Below, in pieces: positions 7,558-16,393 of a stretch of 39,759 nucleotides of DNA (position 1 is the stretch's first letter; every line of letters starts with the position of its first letter). The notes beneath the pieces are model-generated. The model was given only the letters and a program-made list of their open reading frames with translations. It did no database searches and was not told the origin of the DNA. Made by a program: the position numbers and the translations under genes. Origin of the DNA: Armatimonadetes bacterium CG06_land_8_20_14_3_00_66_21 (GTDB taxonomy: Bacteria; Armatimonadota; Abditibacteriia; CG2-30-66-41); the NCBI GenBank assembly GCA_002779825.1, contig PEVN01000057.1, forward strand, positions 1 through 39,759, in the 5' to 3' direction.

Positions 7558-8685
7558 TCACCCCTCAATCAACTCCACATTCGCCCGCGGCACCGTTACT
7601 TCTTCGCCCGAGGTCAGCCGCGCCTGCAGCACGCGGACCCGGGCGCCGGACTCGACCTCCTGCAGTTCGGGCGGCAAGGCGGTGACGGTTGCCAGGCGGC
7701 CGAAGTACGGCTCGCGGATCAGCCGCAGCAGCGCGCCCTCCACCAACTGGGTGGTTTGCCCGCGGGCCGCCGCGTCGTCGTCAGCCGGCGCAGCGGCCCG
7801 CGGGACGATGACCTCGGGGCGCAGCACGCCGGCGCGGATCTGGGTGGCGCCGCTGATCGACGCGCGCTGCCCCTCCAGCGACCGAAGCAGGTCGAAGGTG
7901 CGCGTAGCCATGGGGATCTCGCCGAAGCCCTCAGTGACAATCAGCGTGAACGGCAGGTTCTCGTTACCGGTGATGGCGAGGCCGATCTCGTAACCGAGAA
8001 GCTGGGTCAGGTCGGCATCCAGGATGCCGCCGCCGACTACGCCGGCGACGCCGACGCGCGCGGCTGCCGCCAACACGTCGGCCGTGACCAGCCCGCCGCA
8101 GACGACAATCTTCCCGGCGTGCACTGCCGACAGGGCGTCACCGCTCACGGTCGCGTCCGCCGAAGCTGCCACGCACGCCAATGCTCCCTGCCGCTCGCCA
8201 CCGACCCCGAAGATGCCCTGCACGTAGGCCGCGTCCGCGCGCACGACAGCGCCGTCTCCTTCCAAGACCTCCTCGATCTCGCCGTGCAGGTATGCCAGCA
8301 CTTCCACGGGGCGCGCCGGGTGACGCACGCCCACGTTGCCTGTCACCTCCGAAACGTACTCGAGGACGCCGGACACCGGTGACTCACAGGCAGACGTGAA
8401 GAGCCCGAAGAACGACTTGGTGCGCGCGAGCAGCCCCCCGGATGCGACCTGCTCCCCCTCGCGCTTGAGCATCGCCGGCCGGAGTTCCTGCGGCTCCAGC
8501 CCGAGCTTCTCCGCCACCCGCACGGTGGTCAACGGCCCCGGCAGCTCCGTGCGCGCCACGACGGTGTCCGGCTCGACGCAGTCGCCCACGGCAACCAACA
8601 CGTCGCCCTTTAGCGGCAGCCGCCGCGTCTTACGGACGACGGTGCGCTCAGTCACAACCAGTCCGGGAGTGTACGCGGTCGCCAT
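7558..8685 (-). CDS. MutL-associated conserved protein (barrel-sandwich and KOW-like domains)
   Basis: 375 aa from the ATG at 8685, which overlaps the 3' end of the MutL-family gene (stop at 8691-8693). The N-terminal part has two short all-beta segments (LKGDVLVAVGDCVEPDTVVA and SPVSGVLEYVSEVTGNVG) resembling the halves of a barrel-sandwich hybrid. The middle is an Ala/Gly/Val-rich alpha/beta domain (GKIVVCGGLVTADVL, GVVGGGILDADL). The C-terminal ~60 residues (GALLRLIREPYFGRLATVTALP and GEEVTVPRANVELIE) look like a KOW/SH3-type barrel. The overlap points to a functional pair with the MutL ATPase. The molecular role is not known to me. Confidence 0.8.
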   Translation of the reverse strand: MATAYTPGLVVTERTVVRKTRRLPLKGDVLVAVGDCVEPDTVVARTELPGPLTTVRVAEKLGLEPQELRPAMLKREGEQVASGGLLARTKSFFGLFTSACESPVSGVLEYVSEVTGNVGVRHPARPVEVLAYLHGEIEEVLEGDGAVVRADAAYVQGIFGVGGERQGALACVAASADATVSGDALSAVHAGKIVVCGGLVTADVLAAAARVGVAGVVGGGILDADLTQLLGYEIGLAITGNENLPFTLIVTEGFGEIPMATRTFDLLRSLEGQRASISGATQIRAGVLRPEVIVPRAAAPADDDAAARGQTTQLVEGALLRLIREPYFGRLATVTALPPELQEVESGARVRVLQARLTSGEEVTVPRANVELIEG

Positions 8686-8690
8686 GTCGG

Positions 8691-10487
8691 TCAGTCCCCC
8701 TCTCCCGTGGGCAGTCCCAGCGCGCCCAGCCACTTCGCCGCTTGACGCTGCCGCTCGCTTGGGTCAGTCGCGCGGACCAGGGGCCGCCCGCGGGCATCAA
8801 GGAGCAGCCCCACCACCCCGCCGACGACCTCCGTGTCCAGTTCCTTTCCGAAGCCGGCGCCGCAATCGAACCGACGTTCCGGCGTCACCGTCAGTCGCGC
8901 CGTTGCCCCCTGCGGCAGGTCGCGCCGCACCAGCTCACCGAACTGCAGTGTGACGGTCTGCTCCGGCGCTCCCGAACGCGCGACGCGTACCTCGGCCACG
9001 GTGTCACCGGGCTTCCCCTGTCCGACGGGAGCCAGACACGTGCCCAGGGGAATCAAGCAGTCGCGCTCGAACACCTGCACCGACGCCTCCGGGACGACCT
9101 GCGCCAACACGCCGAGCTGCGGCATCATGAAGATGCTGTCGACGGCAAGTTCGGTCACGCCTTCCGGTTGGAAGGCGTCGAGCAACATCAGCGCCGACTG
9201 CGCGCGCTGCGGCGCATGGGAAAGCACGCCGCCGCTGCCAATGAGGAGACCGAGGTTCCTCATGCTGACGACGGTCTGCCCCGTGCCTGCCTGCGACAGA
9301 GCGTCGCCGATGGTTCGCTCCTGCTGGATGCCCTTCAGCCCAACGGCCAGCGAGCGGTGGTGTTCCAGCGCGAGCCGAAGCGCCTCCCGTGCCAGCGCCT
9401 GCTCGACCAGCAGGTCCTGAATGGTCTGCGGAATCGTGGTGGGCCGGATCATCTTGTTGCGCAGGCGGTTGCGCAACTCGTCCCGGTCCAGCGGGAAGGG
9501 CAGCCAACGGAGCACGTTGTCGGTGCCGGCCTCCGCGAGGACGTTGCAGATGCTGTAGCTCATCCCCAGGTTGGCGCTGACGGTCCGATGGAACTGGCCG
9601 CCGAACATGGTGAACACATCGGTCGTCGCTCCGCCAATGTCCACCGCGAGCACGTCGATGCCACGTTGCTGCGCCACTGTCTGCACCATCATGCCGACGG
9701 CTTGCGGCGTCGGCATGATGTCGGCGGACGTCCACCCGGTCAGCTTCGAGTAGCCCGGCGCCTGCTGCATGACGTGTTCGAGGAATAGCTCGTGGATGGC
9801 TTCGCGGGCGGGGCCGAGGTTCTCCAGTTCCAGCGTCGGGCGGATGTTGTCTACCACCCGCAGGTCCATGGACTGGGAGAGGATCTTCTCCACCTCCGCG
9901 CGCGCATCCCGGTTCCCCGCGTAGACCACCGGCAACCGGTACCCGCTCCCCAGCCTGGGTTTGGGGTCGGCCGCCAGCAGCAGCTCAGCAGTCTCCACCA
10001 CGTGGGTGATCGTCCCCCCGTCGGTCCCGCCCGAAAGCAGGATCATGTCCGGCCGCATGTGCCGGATGCGCTCGATGCGCTCGTGCTCGCGCCGGCCGTC
10101 GTCGACGGCAATCACGTCCATGACGATGGCCCCCGCCCCCAACGCCGCGCGACTGGCGCTCTCGGCCGTCATGGCGCTCACGACGCCGGCCACCGTCATC
10201 TGCAACCCGCCGCCGGCGCTGCTGGTGGAGACGTAGAGGTCGGCTCCGTCGCCGGAGTCCTCCCGAAGCACGAGACCGTCCTCCGTCGCGAGGCGGAGTC
10301 CGGTGAGGTCCTCGACCTCGCGGACAGCGTTGAGCACGCCGAGGGTCACGTCGTCGAAGGGGGTCTCAACCGTGGTCGGCGCCTCCCCTCGCGCTGCGAG
10401 TCGGTACTCGTCGCCCTGCCGCTGGATCAGGATTGCTTTGGTGGTGGTGCTGCCACAGTCGGTGGCAAGGATGGTTGCTGGTTGCAT
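8691..10487 (-). CDS. MutL/GlmL-family ASKHA ATPase
   Basis: 598 aa. Members of the family accompany cobalamin-dependent glutamate/methylaspartate mutases as presumed ATP-dependent reactivating factors. Visible ASKHA (actin/Hsp70-type) signatures are DCGSTTTKA at 10-18 (phosphate 1), LSGGTDGGT at 151-159, DIGGATTDV at 283-291 (phosphate 2), and LLIGSGGVLSHAP further on (adenosine loop). Length and motif order fit the family. No mutase E or S subunit or cobalamin-binding motif occurs in the window; instead the gene is coupled to the barrel-sandwich/KOW protein. It is divergent from the sigma-54-type regulator. The start ATG at 10487 has only a weak ribosome-binding site. Confidence 0.88.
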   Translation of the reverse strand: MQPATILATDCGSTTTKAILIQRQGDEYRLAARGEAPTTVETPFDDVTLGVLNAVREVEDLTGLRLATEDGLVLREDSGDGADLYVSTSSAGGGLQMTVAGVVSAMTAESASRAALGAGAIVMDVIAVDDGRREHERIERIRHMRPDMILLSGGTDGGTITHVVETAELLLAADPKPRLGSGYRLPVVYAGNRDARAEVEKILSQSMDLRVVDNIRPTLELENLGPAREAIHELFLEHVMQQAPGYSKLTGWTSADIMPTPQAVGMMVQTVAQQRGIDVLAVDIGGATTDVFTMFGGQFHRTVSANLGMSYSICNVLAEAGTDNVLRWLPFPLDRDELRNRLRNKMIRPTTIPQTIQDLLVEQALAREALRLALEHHRSLAVGLKGIQQERTIGDALSQAGTGQTVVSMRNLGLLIGSGGVLSHAPQRAQSALMLLDAFQPEGVTELAVDSIFMMPQLGVLAQVVPEASVQVFERDCLIPLGTCLAPVGQGKPGDTVAEVRVARSGAPEQTVTLQFGELVRRDLPQGATARLTVTPERRFDCGAGFGKELDTEVVGGVVGLLLDARGRPLVRATDPSERQRQAAKWLGALGLPTGEGD

Positions 10488-10625
10488 CTGGTGTCTCTGT
10501 CGAGCGGCGAGCGCATCGGTCCGCGCGAAAGAGACTCATTCGCCACGCGTGCCCCGTTCTCATCCTTGACGCGGCGGCTCGCGCTTGGGGAGTGAGCACA
10601 ACGGGACCCAAACAGTGTCACATTC

Positions 10626-10654
10626 TTGACAGGGCGCCAAGCGTACTCTATCAT
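10626..10654 (+). promoter_or_regulatory. Sigma-70-type promoter of the response regulator
   Basis: A consensus TTGACA (10626-10631), a 17-nt spacer, and TATCAT (10649-10654, one mismatch to TATAAT) stand upstream of the regulator. Transcription would start near 10661, about 55 nt before the ATG at 10716. Confidence 0.8.
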
Positions 10655-10715
10655 CCTACGTGGCGCGATAGACCAAGTTCCCGGAACCGGTCTGTCGCTG
10701 GAGGAGATCCAGCGC

Positions 10716-12110
10716 ATGCCAAAAACCGAAGCCCCGAAGCTCAATGTCCTGTTGGTAGACGACGACGCCGACATGCTGTCGATGCTCAGCAAGCTGCTTT
10801 CGCGCAGAGGTTATGCCGTCGAGACCGCCAGCAGCGCCACAACCGCCCTGGCGAAGCTGAAGAAGTCCAGCTTCGAGGTAGTCATCTCGGATGTGCGGAT
10901 GCCGAAGATGGACGGAGTCGCGCTACTGGAAAAGGTCAAGGAGCGCACCCCGCGCACAGCAGTCGTCCTGCTGACCGGGTACGGCACCATCGAGACTGCC
11001 GTGAACGCAATGAAGAAGGGCGCCTACGACTACATCACCAAGCCGCCCAACCCCGACGAGATCCTGCTGATGCTGGAAAAGCTCAGGGAAGCGCAGCGCC
11101 TCATGGACGTCAACGAGGCGCTCGCCCGAGAGCTGACCGGCAGCGTTGATGACGACGGCATCGTTGGCGAGCACCCCACCATGCAGGAGCTGAACAAGCT
11201 CATTGAGCGGGTTGCCCGGGCGGACAGCACCGTCCTTATCCGCGGCGAGAGCGGCACCGGTAAGGAGCTCGTGGCGCGCTCGATTCACCTGCACAGCCCC
11301 CGCGCGCGCTTCCCCTTCATTGTGGTGAACTGCGCCGCAATGTCGTCCGAGCTGCTGGAGAACGAGCTGTTCGGCCACGAGCGCGGCGCCTACACCGATG
11401 CCCGCGAGCGCCGGCTGGGCAAGTTCGAGGTGGCGCACCGCGGCACCATCTTCCTCGACGAGATCGGCGCCATGAGCACGGGGCTGCAGCAGAGTCTGCT
11501 GCGGGTACTCCAGGAGAAGAGCTTCGAGCGCGTCGGCGGCACTATGACCGTAGAGGTGGACGTGCGCGTCGTCGCCGCCACCAACGCCGACATGGAGGAA
11601 CTGGTCAAGCTCCGGCAGTTCCGCGATGACCTGTACTACCGCCTCAACGTGGTGCGGATCGACGCGCCGCCGCTTCGCCACCGGCTCAGCGACGTGCCGG
11701 CGCTGGCGACGCACTTCCTCGGGAAGTACGTCCGCAAGTGCGGGCGACCCGTCGAGGGCATCGACGCCGCGGCAGTCGCGCTGCTGCAGCAGTACCAGTG
11801 GCCCGGCAATGTGCGCGAGTTGGAGAACGCCATCGAGCGGGCCCTGGTCCTCGGCGAATCCAGACGGCTGATGCCCGACGAACTCCCAGCGGAGGTGCGC
11901 GGCATCTCGTCTCTGACCATGCCTTCGGGCGCCGCCGGGCAGGGGCTCACAGACTCGGTGGACCGCTATGAGCGCGAACTGCTACTGCGCGCCCTGGTAG
12001 AGGAGGACTGGAACCAGAGCCGCGCCGCAGAGACGCTCCAGATCAACAGGACCACTCTCATCGGCAAGATGAAGAAGCACCAGATCACCTCGCAGCCGGG
12101 CCAGGTGTAG
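10716..12110 (+). CDS. NtrC-family sigma-54-type response regulator with altered GAFTGA motif
   Basis: 464 aa. The ATG at 10716 is preferred (GGAGGAG 9 nt upstream); an upstream in-frame start would lie inside the promoter. Domains in order: a receiver at 9-125 with acidic triad DDD at 15-17, phosphoacceptor Asp59, Thr87 and Lys109; an AAA+ domain at about 148-375 with Walker A GESGTGKE (177-184), Walker B TIFLDEIG (244-251), sensor region FRDDLYYRL (302-310) and WPGNVRELE (362-370); and a Fis-type helix-turn-helix at about 430-456 (NQSRAAETLQINRTTLIGKM). The loop that contacts sigma-54 reads GAYTDA (224-229) instead of GAFTGA. No sensor kinase is nearby. Divergent placement suggests, but does not prove, control of the mutL pair. 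Confidence 0.95.
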   Translation: MPKTEAPKLNVLLVDDDADMLSMLSKLLSRRGYAVETASSATTALAKLKKSSFEVVISDVRMPKMDGVALLEKVKERTPRTAVVLLTGYGTIETAVNAMKKGAYDYITKPPNPDEILLMLEKLREAQRLMDVNEALARELTGSVDDDGIVGEHPTMQELNKLIERVARADSTVLIRGESGTGKELVARSIHLHSPRARFPFIVVNCAAMSSELLENELFGHERGAYTDARERRLGKFEVAHRGTIFLDEIGAMSTGLQQSLLRVLQEKSFERVGGTMTVEVDVRVVAATNADMEELVKLRQFRDDLYYRLNVVRIDAPPLRHRLSDVPALATHFLGKYVRKCGRPVEGIDAAAVALLQQYQWPGNVRELENAIERALVLGESRRLMPDELPAEVRGISSLTMPSGAAGQGLTDSVDRYERELLLRALVEEDWNQSRAAETLQINRTTLIGKMKKHQITSQPGQV

Positions 12111-12159
12111 CGCGCCGAACAAGTGGCTTGAGCGGCCGCCGAGAGAGGAGAGCAACACT

Positions 12160-13200
12160 TTGCCGTTCACGTATACCCGCGAAGGTTGGGAACACACCGA
12201 AGTCCCGGTGCGACTTCGGCTCCGTCTGGGAGAATACCCTCTGTCCTACGTCTGCTGCACGCCTGCCGGGGAAGTTCCGCGAACTTCCACTTCGGTGTGT
12301 TCCCAACCTTCGCGGGTATATCTGACAACCGTGACGAGCGTGCTGGTGACAGTCGTCGCCGCAGGCGTCTGCACCCGGGTCGTTGGGGCCGACATGCAGG
12401 CGGATTCACCGGTCACGTTTCCCGAGGAGGGCGCGCTGCCTGCCAGGTTCCCGCCGGACCGGCCGTCAACCGCCAGCGAGACGCCGGAAGAAGGCTACTA
12501 CCTGTTCACCACGCCCGAACGCTCGCTCGAACAGATCGCCAAGATCCAGGCCGAGATGCCCCAGGGCAGCTTCGCCCTTCCGAAGGCGGACTGGTCGGTC
12601 CTGTCGCGCACGCGACGCATTCTCACTGAAGGTGGCGAGCTGCGCTTGTTGGCCCTCGGCGACAGCATGGTCAATGACACGATGCGGTCGGCATGGGTGG
12701 CCAAACTCGGCGAGGCATACCCGAAGGCAACTCTTGAGGCGTGGGTGTATGTGCGCGGAGGCGGTGGCTGCCAGCACTACAGGGAAGAGAACCGCATTGC
12801 CAGGTACGTCCTGCCGCGGAAGCCGACGCTGGTCTTCATCGGTGGCATCAGCCAGGGAGGCGGGATTGAGGATATCCGGGAAGTCATCCGGCAACTCCGC
12901 GCCGGTCTGCCCGAGGTGGAGGTTCTACTGGCCACCGGCACCTTCGGCTCGCTGGCCGATCCGCGGGCGCCGCGAGAGCTCGCCAAGGCGCCCTACTCCG
13001 GCACAAGCGACTACGGCGCCAGACTCAGGGAACTGGCCGCCCAGGAGCACTGTGCCTACCTCGACATGACGACCCCGTGGGCGGAGTACCTCCGCTCAAG
13101 CGGCATGCACCCGCCTCGGTTCTACCGCGACCGCGTGCATGCCAACGAGTACGGCGAACAGATCCTGTCGAAGATCCTGCTGAGCTTTCTTGGTCCCTGA
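12160..13200 (+). CDS. Secreted SGNH/GDSL-type hydrolase with an in-frame MITE-like insertion at its N-terminus
   Basis: 346 aa from a TTG at 12160 with AGAGGAG 9 nt upstream. Catalytic landmarks are LLALGDSMVND (block I Ser), a LVFIGGIS strand, and DRVHANEYG near the C-terminus (Asp-x-x-His). The fold suits esterases or acyltransferase-like enzymes acting on acylated polysaccharides. Residues about 6-54 are encoded by a 147-bp insertion (the element at 12174-12318 plus one TA). Removing it restores MPFTYLTTVTSVLVTVVAAG, a sensible signal-peptide start on the same TTG and ribosome-binding site. Internal GTG codons at 12331, 12340 and 12346 could also start translation. It is followed after 28 bp by the LamG/beta-helix gene, so both exported products may work on the same glycan. 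Confidence 0.85.
   Translation: MPFTYTREGWEHTEVPVRLRLRLGEYPLSYVCCTPAGEVPRTSTSVCSQPSRVYLTTVTSVLVTVVAAGVCTRVVGADMQADSPVTFPEEGALPARFPPDRPSTASETPEEGYYLFTTPERSLEQIAKIQAEMPQGSFALPKADWSVLSRTRRILTEGGELRLLALGDSMVNDTMRSAWVAKLGEAYPKATLEAWVYVRGGGGCQHYREENRIARYVLPRKPTLVFIGGISQGGGIEDIREVIRQLRAGLPEVEVLLATGTFGSLADPRAPRELAKAPYSGTSDYGARLRELAAQEHCAYLDMTTPWAEYLRSSGMHPPRFYRDRVHANEYGEQILSKILLSFLGP
12172..12320. mobile_element. MITE-like element with TA target duplication inside a signal-peptide coding region
   Basis: Perfect 32-bp inverted repeats lie at 12172-12203 and 12289-12320. Read as a TA insertion, the element is 145 bp (12174-12318), starts TACCCGCGAAGG, ends CCTTCGCGGGTA, and is flanked by TA at 12172-12173 and 12319-12320. 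Inside the right half is a further perfect 8-bp hairpin (GGAAGTTC at 12270-12277, GAACTTCC at 12281-12288). It encodes no transposase. The TA duplication and the small palindromic body fit non-autonomous elements mobilised by IS630/Tc1-type transposases; that assignment is inference. Element plus duplication is 147 bp, so the host reading frame stays open. Confidence 0.75.
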
Positions 13201-13228
13201 TGCCGCCACGTCGCAGAGAGGTGCTTTC

Positions 13229-16200
13229 ATGTCCTGCTTTTCCCGCTACTTGACGACTGCCATAGTCCTCTTCGCTTCGGTGCGCGCGCACGCCGAAGCG
13301 CCGAATGCTGCGGCCGGCGCAGACAAGCTGCTCCTCCACTGGACCTTCGACGAAGGCGACGGAGCGATAGCCAAGGATCTCTCGGGTAACCGGCTCGACG
13401 GGAAGGTCACGGCCGCGTGGGCGGAGTCTCCGTCGGGCAAGGCCGTCATGCTGGACGGTACGGCAACGGGTCTCGTGTCGGTGCAGGTCCCCGAAGACTC
13501 GCGCTTTGGCAAGGGCTCGTGGACGTTCATGGCGATGCTCAAGCCGACCCAGCTCGAGATCGACGATCGGCAGAACCAACGCCGGATCTTCGCCTTCGGC
13601 ACGTACCCCGCCGCCTATCTGGTCATCGACATCGGCGGCAAAGGTGTGCTGATGTGCTACTTCTGCTACCAGGACGCCGCCGGAAAGACGGTCTCGGTCG
13701 GTGGGTCGTCGGGGGTGCCGTTGGCGGTGGACCTGTGGGCCCACGTTGCGCTGGTGTGCGACCGTGAAAAGCACCAGATCGAGATGTACGTCAACGGCTA
13801 TTCGTCCGGTCCCGGCGCGATGCCGAAGGACTTCGACGGGGACTTTGCGCTGGGCGGGGAGTTGACCGTTGGCAACGGTTGGCACAACTACTGGGGGCTG
13901 ATGGATGAAGTGCTGGTCTACCGGAGCGCGCTTTCCAGGGAGGCGGTGGAGATGGAGTTCGGACGACTGAAGGACACGTTCAAAGTGGTGGAGTCCGCGG
14001 AAGCGATCGCGGCGAGAGAGCGCGAGCGCCTGGCGCGGACGTTCGTGGACGTAAATGCCGCCTGGGCGAAAGGGCAATTCGGCGAGGTGCGCAGCTTGTG
14101 CCAGGAATTGGTCGCCTCGCAGGACTCCCCTGCCAACTTCCGCAGCTATGCGCACCTGCGGCTTGCGCAGAGCTACCTGGCGGAAGGCAACCGGCCGGCG
14201 GCGAAGTCGGCGTACGAAGCGATTGCTGCCGAGGCGTCCTACCCCGCTGTCCACCGCTACGAAGCCCAGGAATCGATCGAAGAGACCGACCGCGTGGCGC
14301 AGGGGCAGCCGGCGCGCGACCCGGCTGCCTCGCGGACGGACGCGCCGGTAATCGACAAGTTCGCCGCGGAAGTGTTTGTGGCACCGAACGGCGACGATGC
14401 AAACGATGGCTCGGAGCAATGGCCCTTTGCCACCTTGACCCGAGCACGCGACGAGACTCGCGCCCTGAGGGCTCGAGGTGTCGCTGGGCCTCTCGCCGTG
14501 ACTGCGCTGCCTGGCGAGTACAGTGTTACCGGGCCCCTTGCGCTGTCCGCCGAAGACTCGGGAACGGAGGCCGCGCCCGTCGTGTACCGCGCCAAAGAGA
14601 AGGGAACGGCCGTGTTCTACGGCGGCAAGCGCCTCACTGGCTTCGTCCCGGTGACCGACCCAGCCGTGCTGAAGCGCCTGCCCGCGGAAGCTGCCGGCAA
14701 GGTCTGGCAGTGCGACCTCAAAGCGCTTGGACTCACCGACTACGGCGAGCTGAAAGTGCGCGGGTTCTTACAGCCGCCCTCGCCGCCCACGCTGGAGCTG
14801 TACGTCGATCGGGTCCCCATGACGCTGGCTCGTTGGCCGAATAGCGGGTTCGTCGGCATCAGGAAGCTGGTTGCCCCGGGCTCGAAGGACAGCGGAGAGC
14901 CCTCCGTGATCGAGTACGACTCCGACCGCCACGAACGGTGGTTGGAGGCTACCGACGCGTGGCTATTCGGGTACTTCCGCTACCTCTGGGCAGACGCCAC
15001 GGCGAAGATCGGGAAGATCGATCCGGCCACCAGAACCCTCACCACCGCCGAACCCTACCAGTACGGCGGAGGCATGGACACCGGCCAGGGCATTCAGTAC
15101 TACGCCTTCAACCTGCTCGAAGAGATCGACATGCCGGGCGAGTGGTGCCTGGAGCGCACCACCGGCATGCTCTACCTGTATCCGCCCTCGGACCCGGCTA
15201 AGGCGACCCTCGAGATCGGGATGCTCTCGACGCCGATGGTCACTATGGACGGGGTGTCCTACGTGCGACTGGAAGGGCTGGCGTTCGACCTGGCACGGTA
15301 CGACTGTATCGTCGCCACGGACAGCAGCAACTGCCTCGTCGCCGGCTGCACTGTCAATCGGTTCGCCGGCAACGGCATCCTGATCCACGGCGGCGAGCAG
15401 GACAGCCTGATCGGGTGCGACATTGGCTTCATCGGCCGGCGCGCCACGGAAGTCCTCGGCGGCGACCGCGAGACGCTCACCCCGGGGGGACACCTCGTGG
15501 AGAACTGCCAGATCCACGACTTCGGGCGGATCGACCGGACCTATACGCCAGCCATCCAGCTCGAAGGCGTCGGCAACCGCGTCGCCCACAACCTGATGTA
15601 CAACGGGCCCAGCAGCGCCATGCGCATCGAGGGCAACGACCACCTGATCGAGTACAACGAAGTCCACAGCATGGTGCAAGAGTCTGACGATCAGGGCGCC
15701 ATGGAGCTGTTCCGCAACCCAACCTACCGGGGCGTCGTCTTCCGCTACAACTACTTCCACAACACCGGCAAGACAGGCACGGGTGCGGCTGTGCATGGGC
15801 AAGCCGCCATCCGGTTCGATGATGCCATCAGCGGGATGCTGGTCTATGGGAACGTCTTCTGCCGCAGCGCCAACGGCAACTTCGGCGCGATCCAGATGAA
15901 CAGCGGCCGCGACAACGTGATGGACAACAACCTCTTCATCGACTGCAAGCAGGGGATCAGCGGCGGCTGGAATCCGGGCAACAGCGTGTGGCGGATGCTC
16001 CAAGACGGCCAGAAGCCGGACGACTTCTACCAGAATGACCTCTACCTCGCCCGTTACCCGCAGATCGGGACAATGCTGGAAGACCCCGGCGTCAACCACG
16101 TTTGGCGCAACGTGTTCTACCGCTGCGGTGCCACCGCAACGCGAACCAGCAATCTGGACCTGTTCGAGAACGGCGTGTTCGCGGACACAGACCCCGGCTT

Positions 16201-16375
16201 CGCGGACGCCACGGACAACGACTTCCGCCTACGCCAGGGCGCCCCCTTGTTCGAGACGGTTGGCTTCAAGCCGATTCCCTTCGAGGAGATCGGCCCCTAT
16301 AGCGCTCCCAGCCGTGCCACCTGGCCCGTGACCACCAAGCCCGTTGACGTGCCTGACTGGCGCAAGCCCGAGTGA
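13229..16375 (+). CDS. Large secreted protein: LamG-like domain, helical linker, right-handed beta-helix
   Basis: 1048 aa. The ATG at 13229 has GAGAGGTG 7 nt upstream. Residues 1-22 are a signal peptide (cleavage near RAHA). Residues about 33-230 form a concanavalin A/LamG-type jelly roll (LLLHWTFDEGDGAIAKDLSGN at the start; WHNYWGLMDEVLVYRSALS at the end, the usual closing strand). Residues about 255-355 are helical and TPR-like. From about 380 the sequence EVFVAPNGDDANDGS opens a parallel beta-helix of the DUF1565/pectate-lyase-like type, with many Asn/Gly turns (GNGILIHGGEQDSLIG, GNRVAHNLMYNGPSSAMR). Such proteins bind or cleave polysaccharides outside the cell. The substrate is unknown. 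It is a neighbour of the SGNH hydrolase. Confidence 0.93.
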   Translation: MSCFSRYLTTAIVLFASVRAHAEAPNAAAGADKLLLHWTFDEGDGAIAKDLSGNRLDGKVTAAWAESPSGKAVMLDGTATGLVSVQVPEDSRFGKGSWTFMAMLKPTQLEIDDRQNQRRIFAFGTYPAAYLVIDIGGKGVLMCYFCYQDAAGKTVSVGGSSGVPLAVDLWAHVALVCDREKHQIEMYVNGYSSGPGAMPKDFDGDFALGGELTVGNGWHNYWGLMDEVLVYRSALSREAVEMEFGRLKDTFKVVESAEAIAARERERLARTFVDVNAAWAKGQFGEVRSLCQELVASQDSPANFRSYAHLRLAQSYLAEGNRPAAKSAYEAIAAEASYPAVHRYEAQESIEETDRVAQGQPARDPAASRTDAPVIDKFAAEVFVAPNGDDANDGSEQWPFATLTRARDETRALRARGVAGPLAVTALPGEYSVTGPLALSAEDSGTEAAPVVYRAKEKGTAVFYGGKRLTGFVPVTDPAVLKRLPAEAAGKVWQCDLKALGLTDYGELKVRGFLQPPSPPTLELYVDRVPMTLARWPNSGFVGIRKLVAPGSKDSGEPSVIEYDSDRHERWLEATDAWLFGYFRYLWADATAKIGKIDPATRTLTTAEPYQYGGGMDTGQGIQYYAFNLLEEIDMPGEWCLERTTGMLYLYPPSDPAKATLEIGMLSTPMVTMDGVSYVRLEGLAFDLARYDCIVATDSSNCLVAGCTVNRFAGNGILIHGGEQDSLIGCDIGFIGRRATEVLGGDRETLTPGGHLVENCQIHDFGRIDRTYTPAIQLEGVGNRVAHNLMYNGPSSAMRIEGNDHLIEYNEVHSMVQESDDQGAMELFRNPTYRGVVFRYNYFHNTGKTGTGAAVHGQAAIRFDDAISGMLVYGNVFCRSANGNFGAIQMNSGRDNVMDNNLFIDCKQGISGGWNPGNSVWRMLQDGQKPDDFYQNDLYLARYPQIGTMLEDPGVNHVWRNVFYRCGATATRTSNLDLFENGVFADTDPGFADATDNDFRLRQGAPLFETVGFKPIPFEEIGPYSAPSRATWPVTTKPVDVPDWRKPE

Positions 16376-16393
16376 GAGCCGAAAGGAGATTGC

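Noticed and set aside
13025-14419. 464-codon minus-strand open frame opposite the SGNH and LamG genes
   Set aside because: It spans two well-supported plus-strand genes and has an Arg/His-rich composition typical of antisense frames in high-GC DNA.
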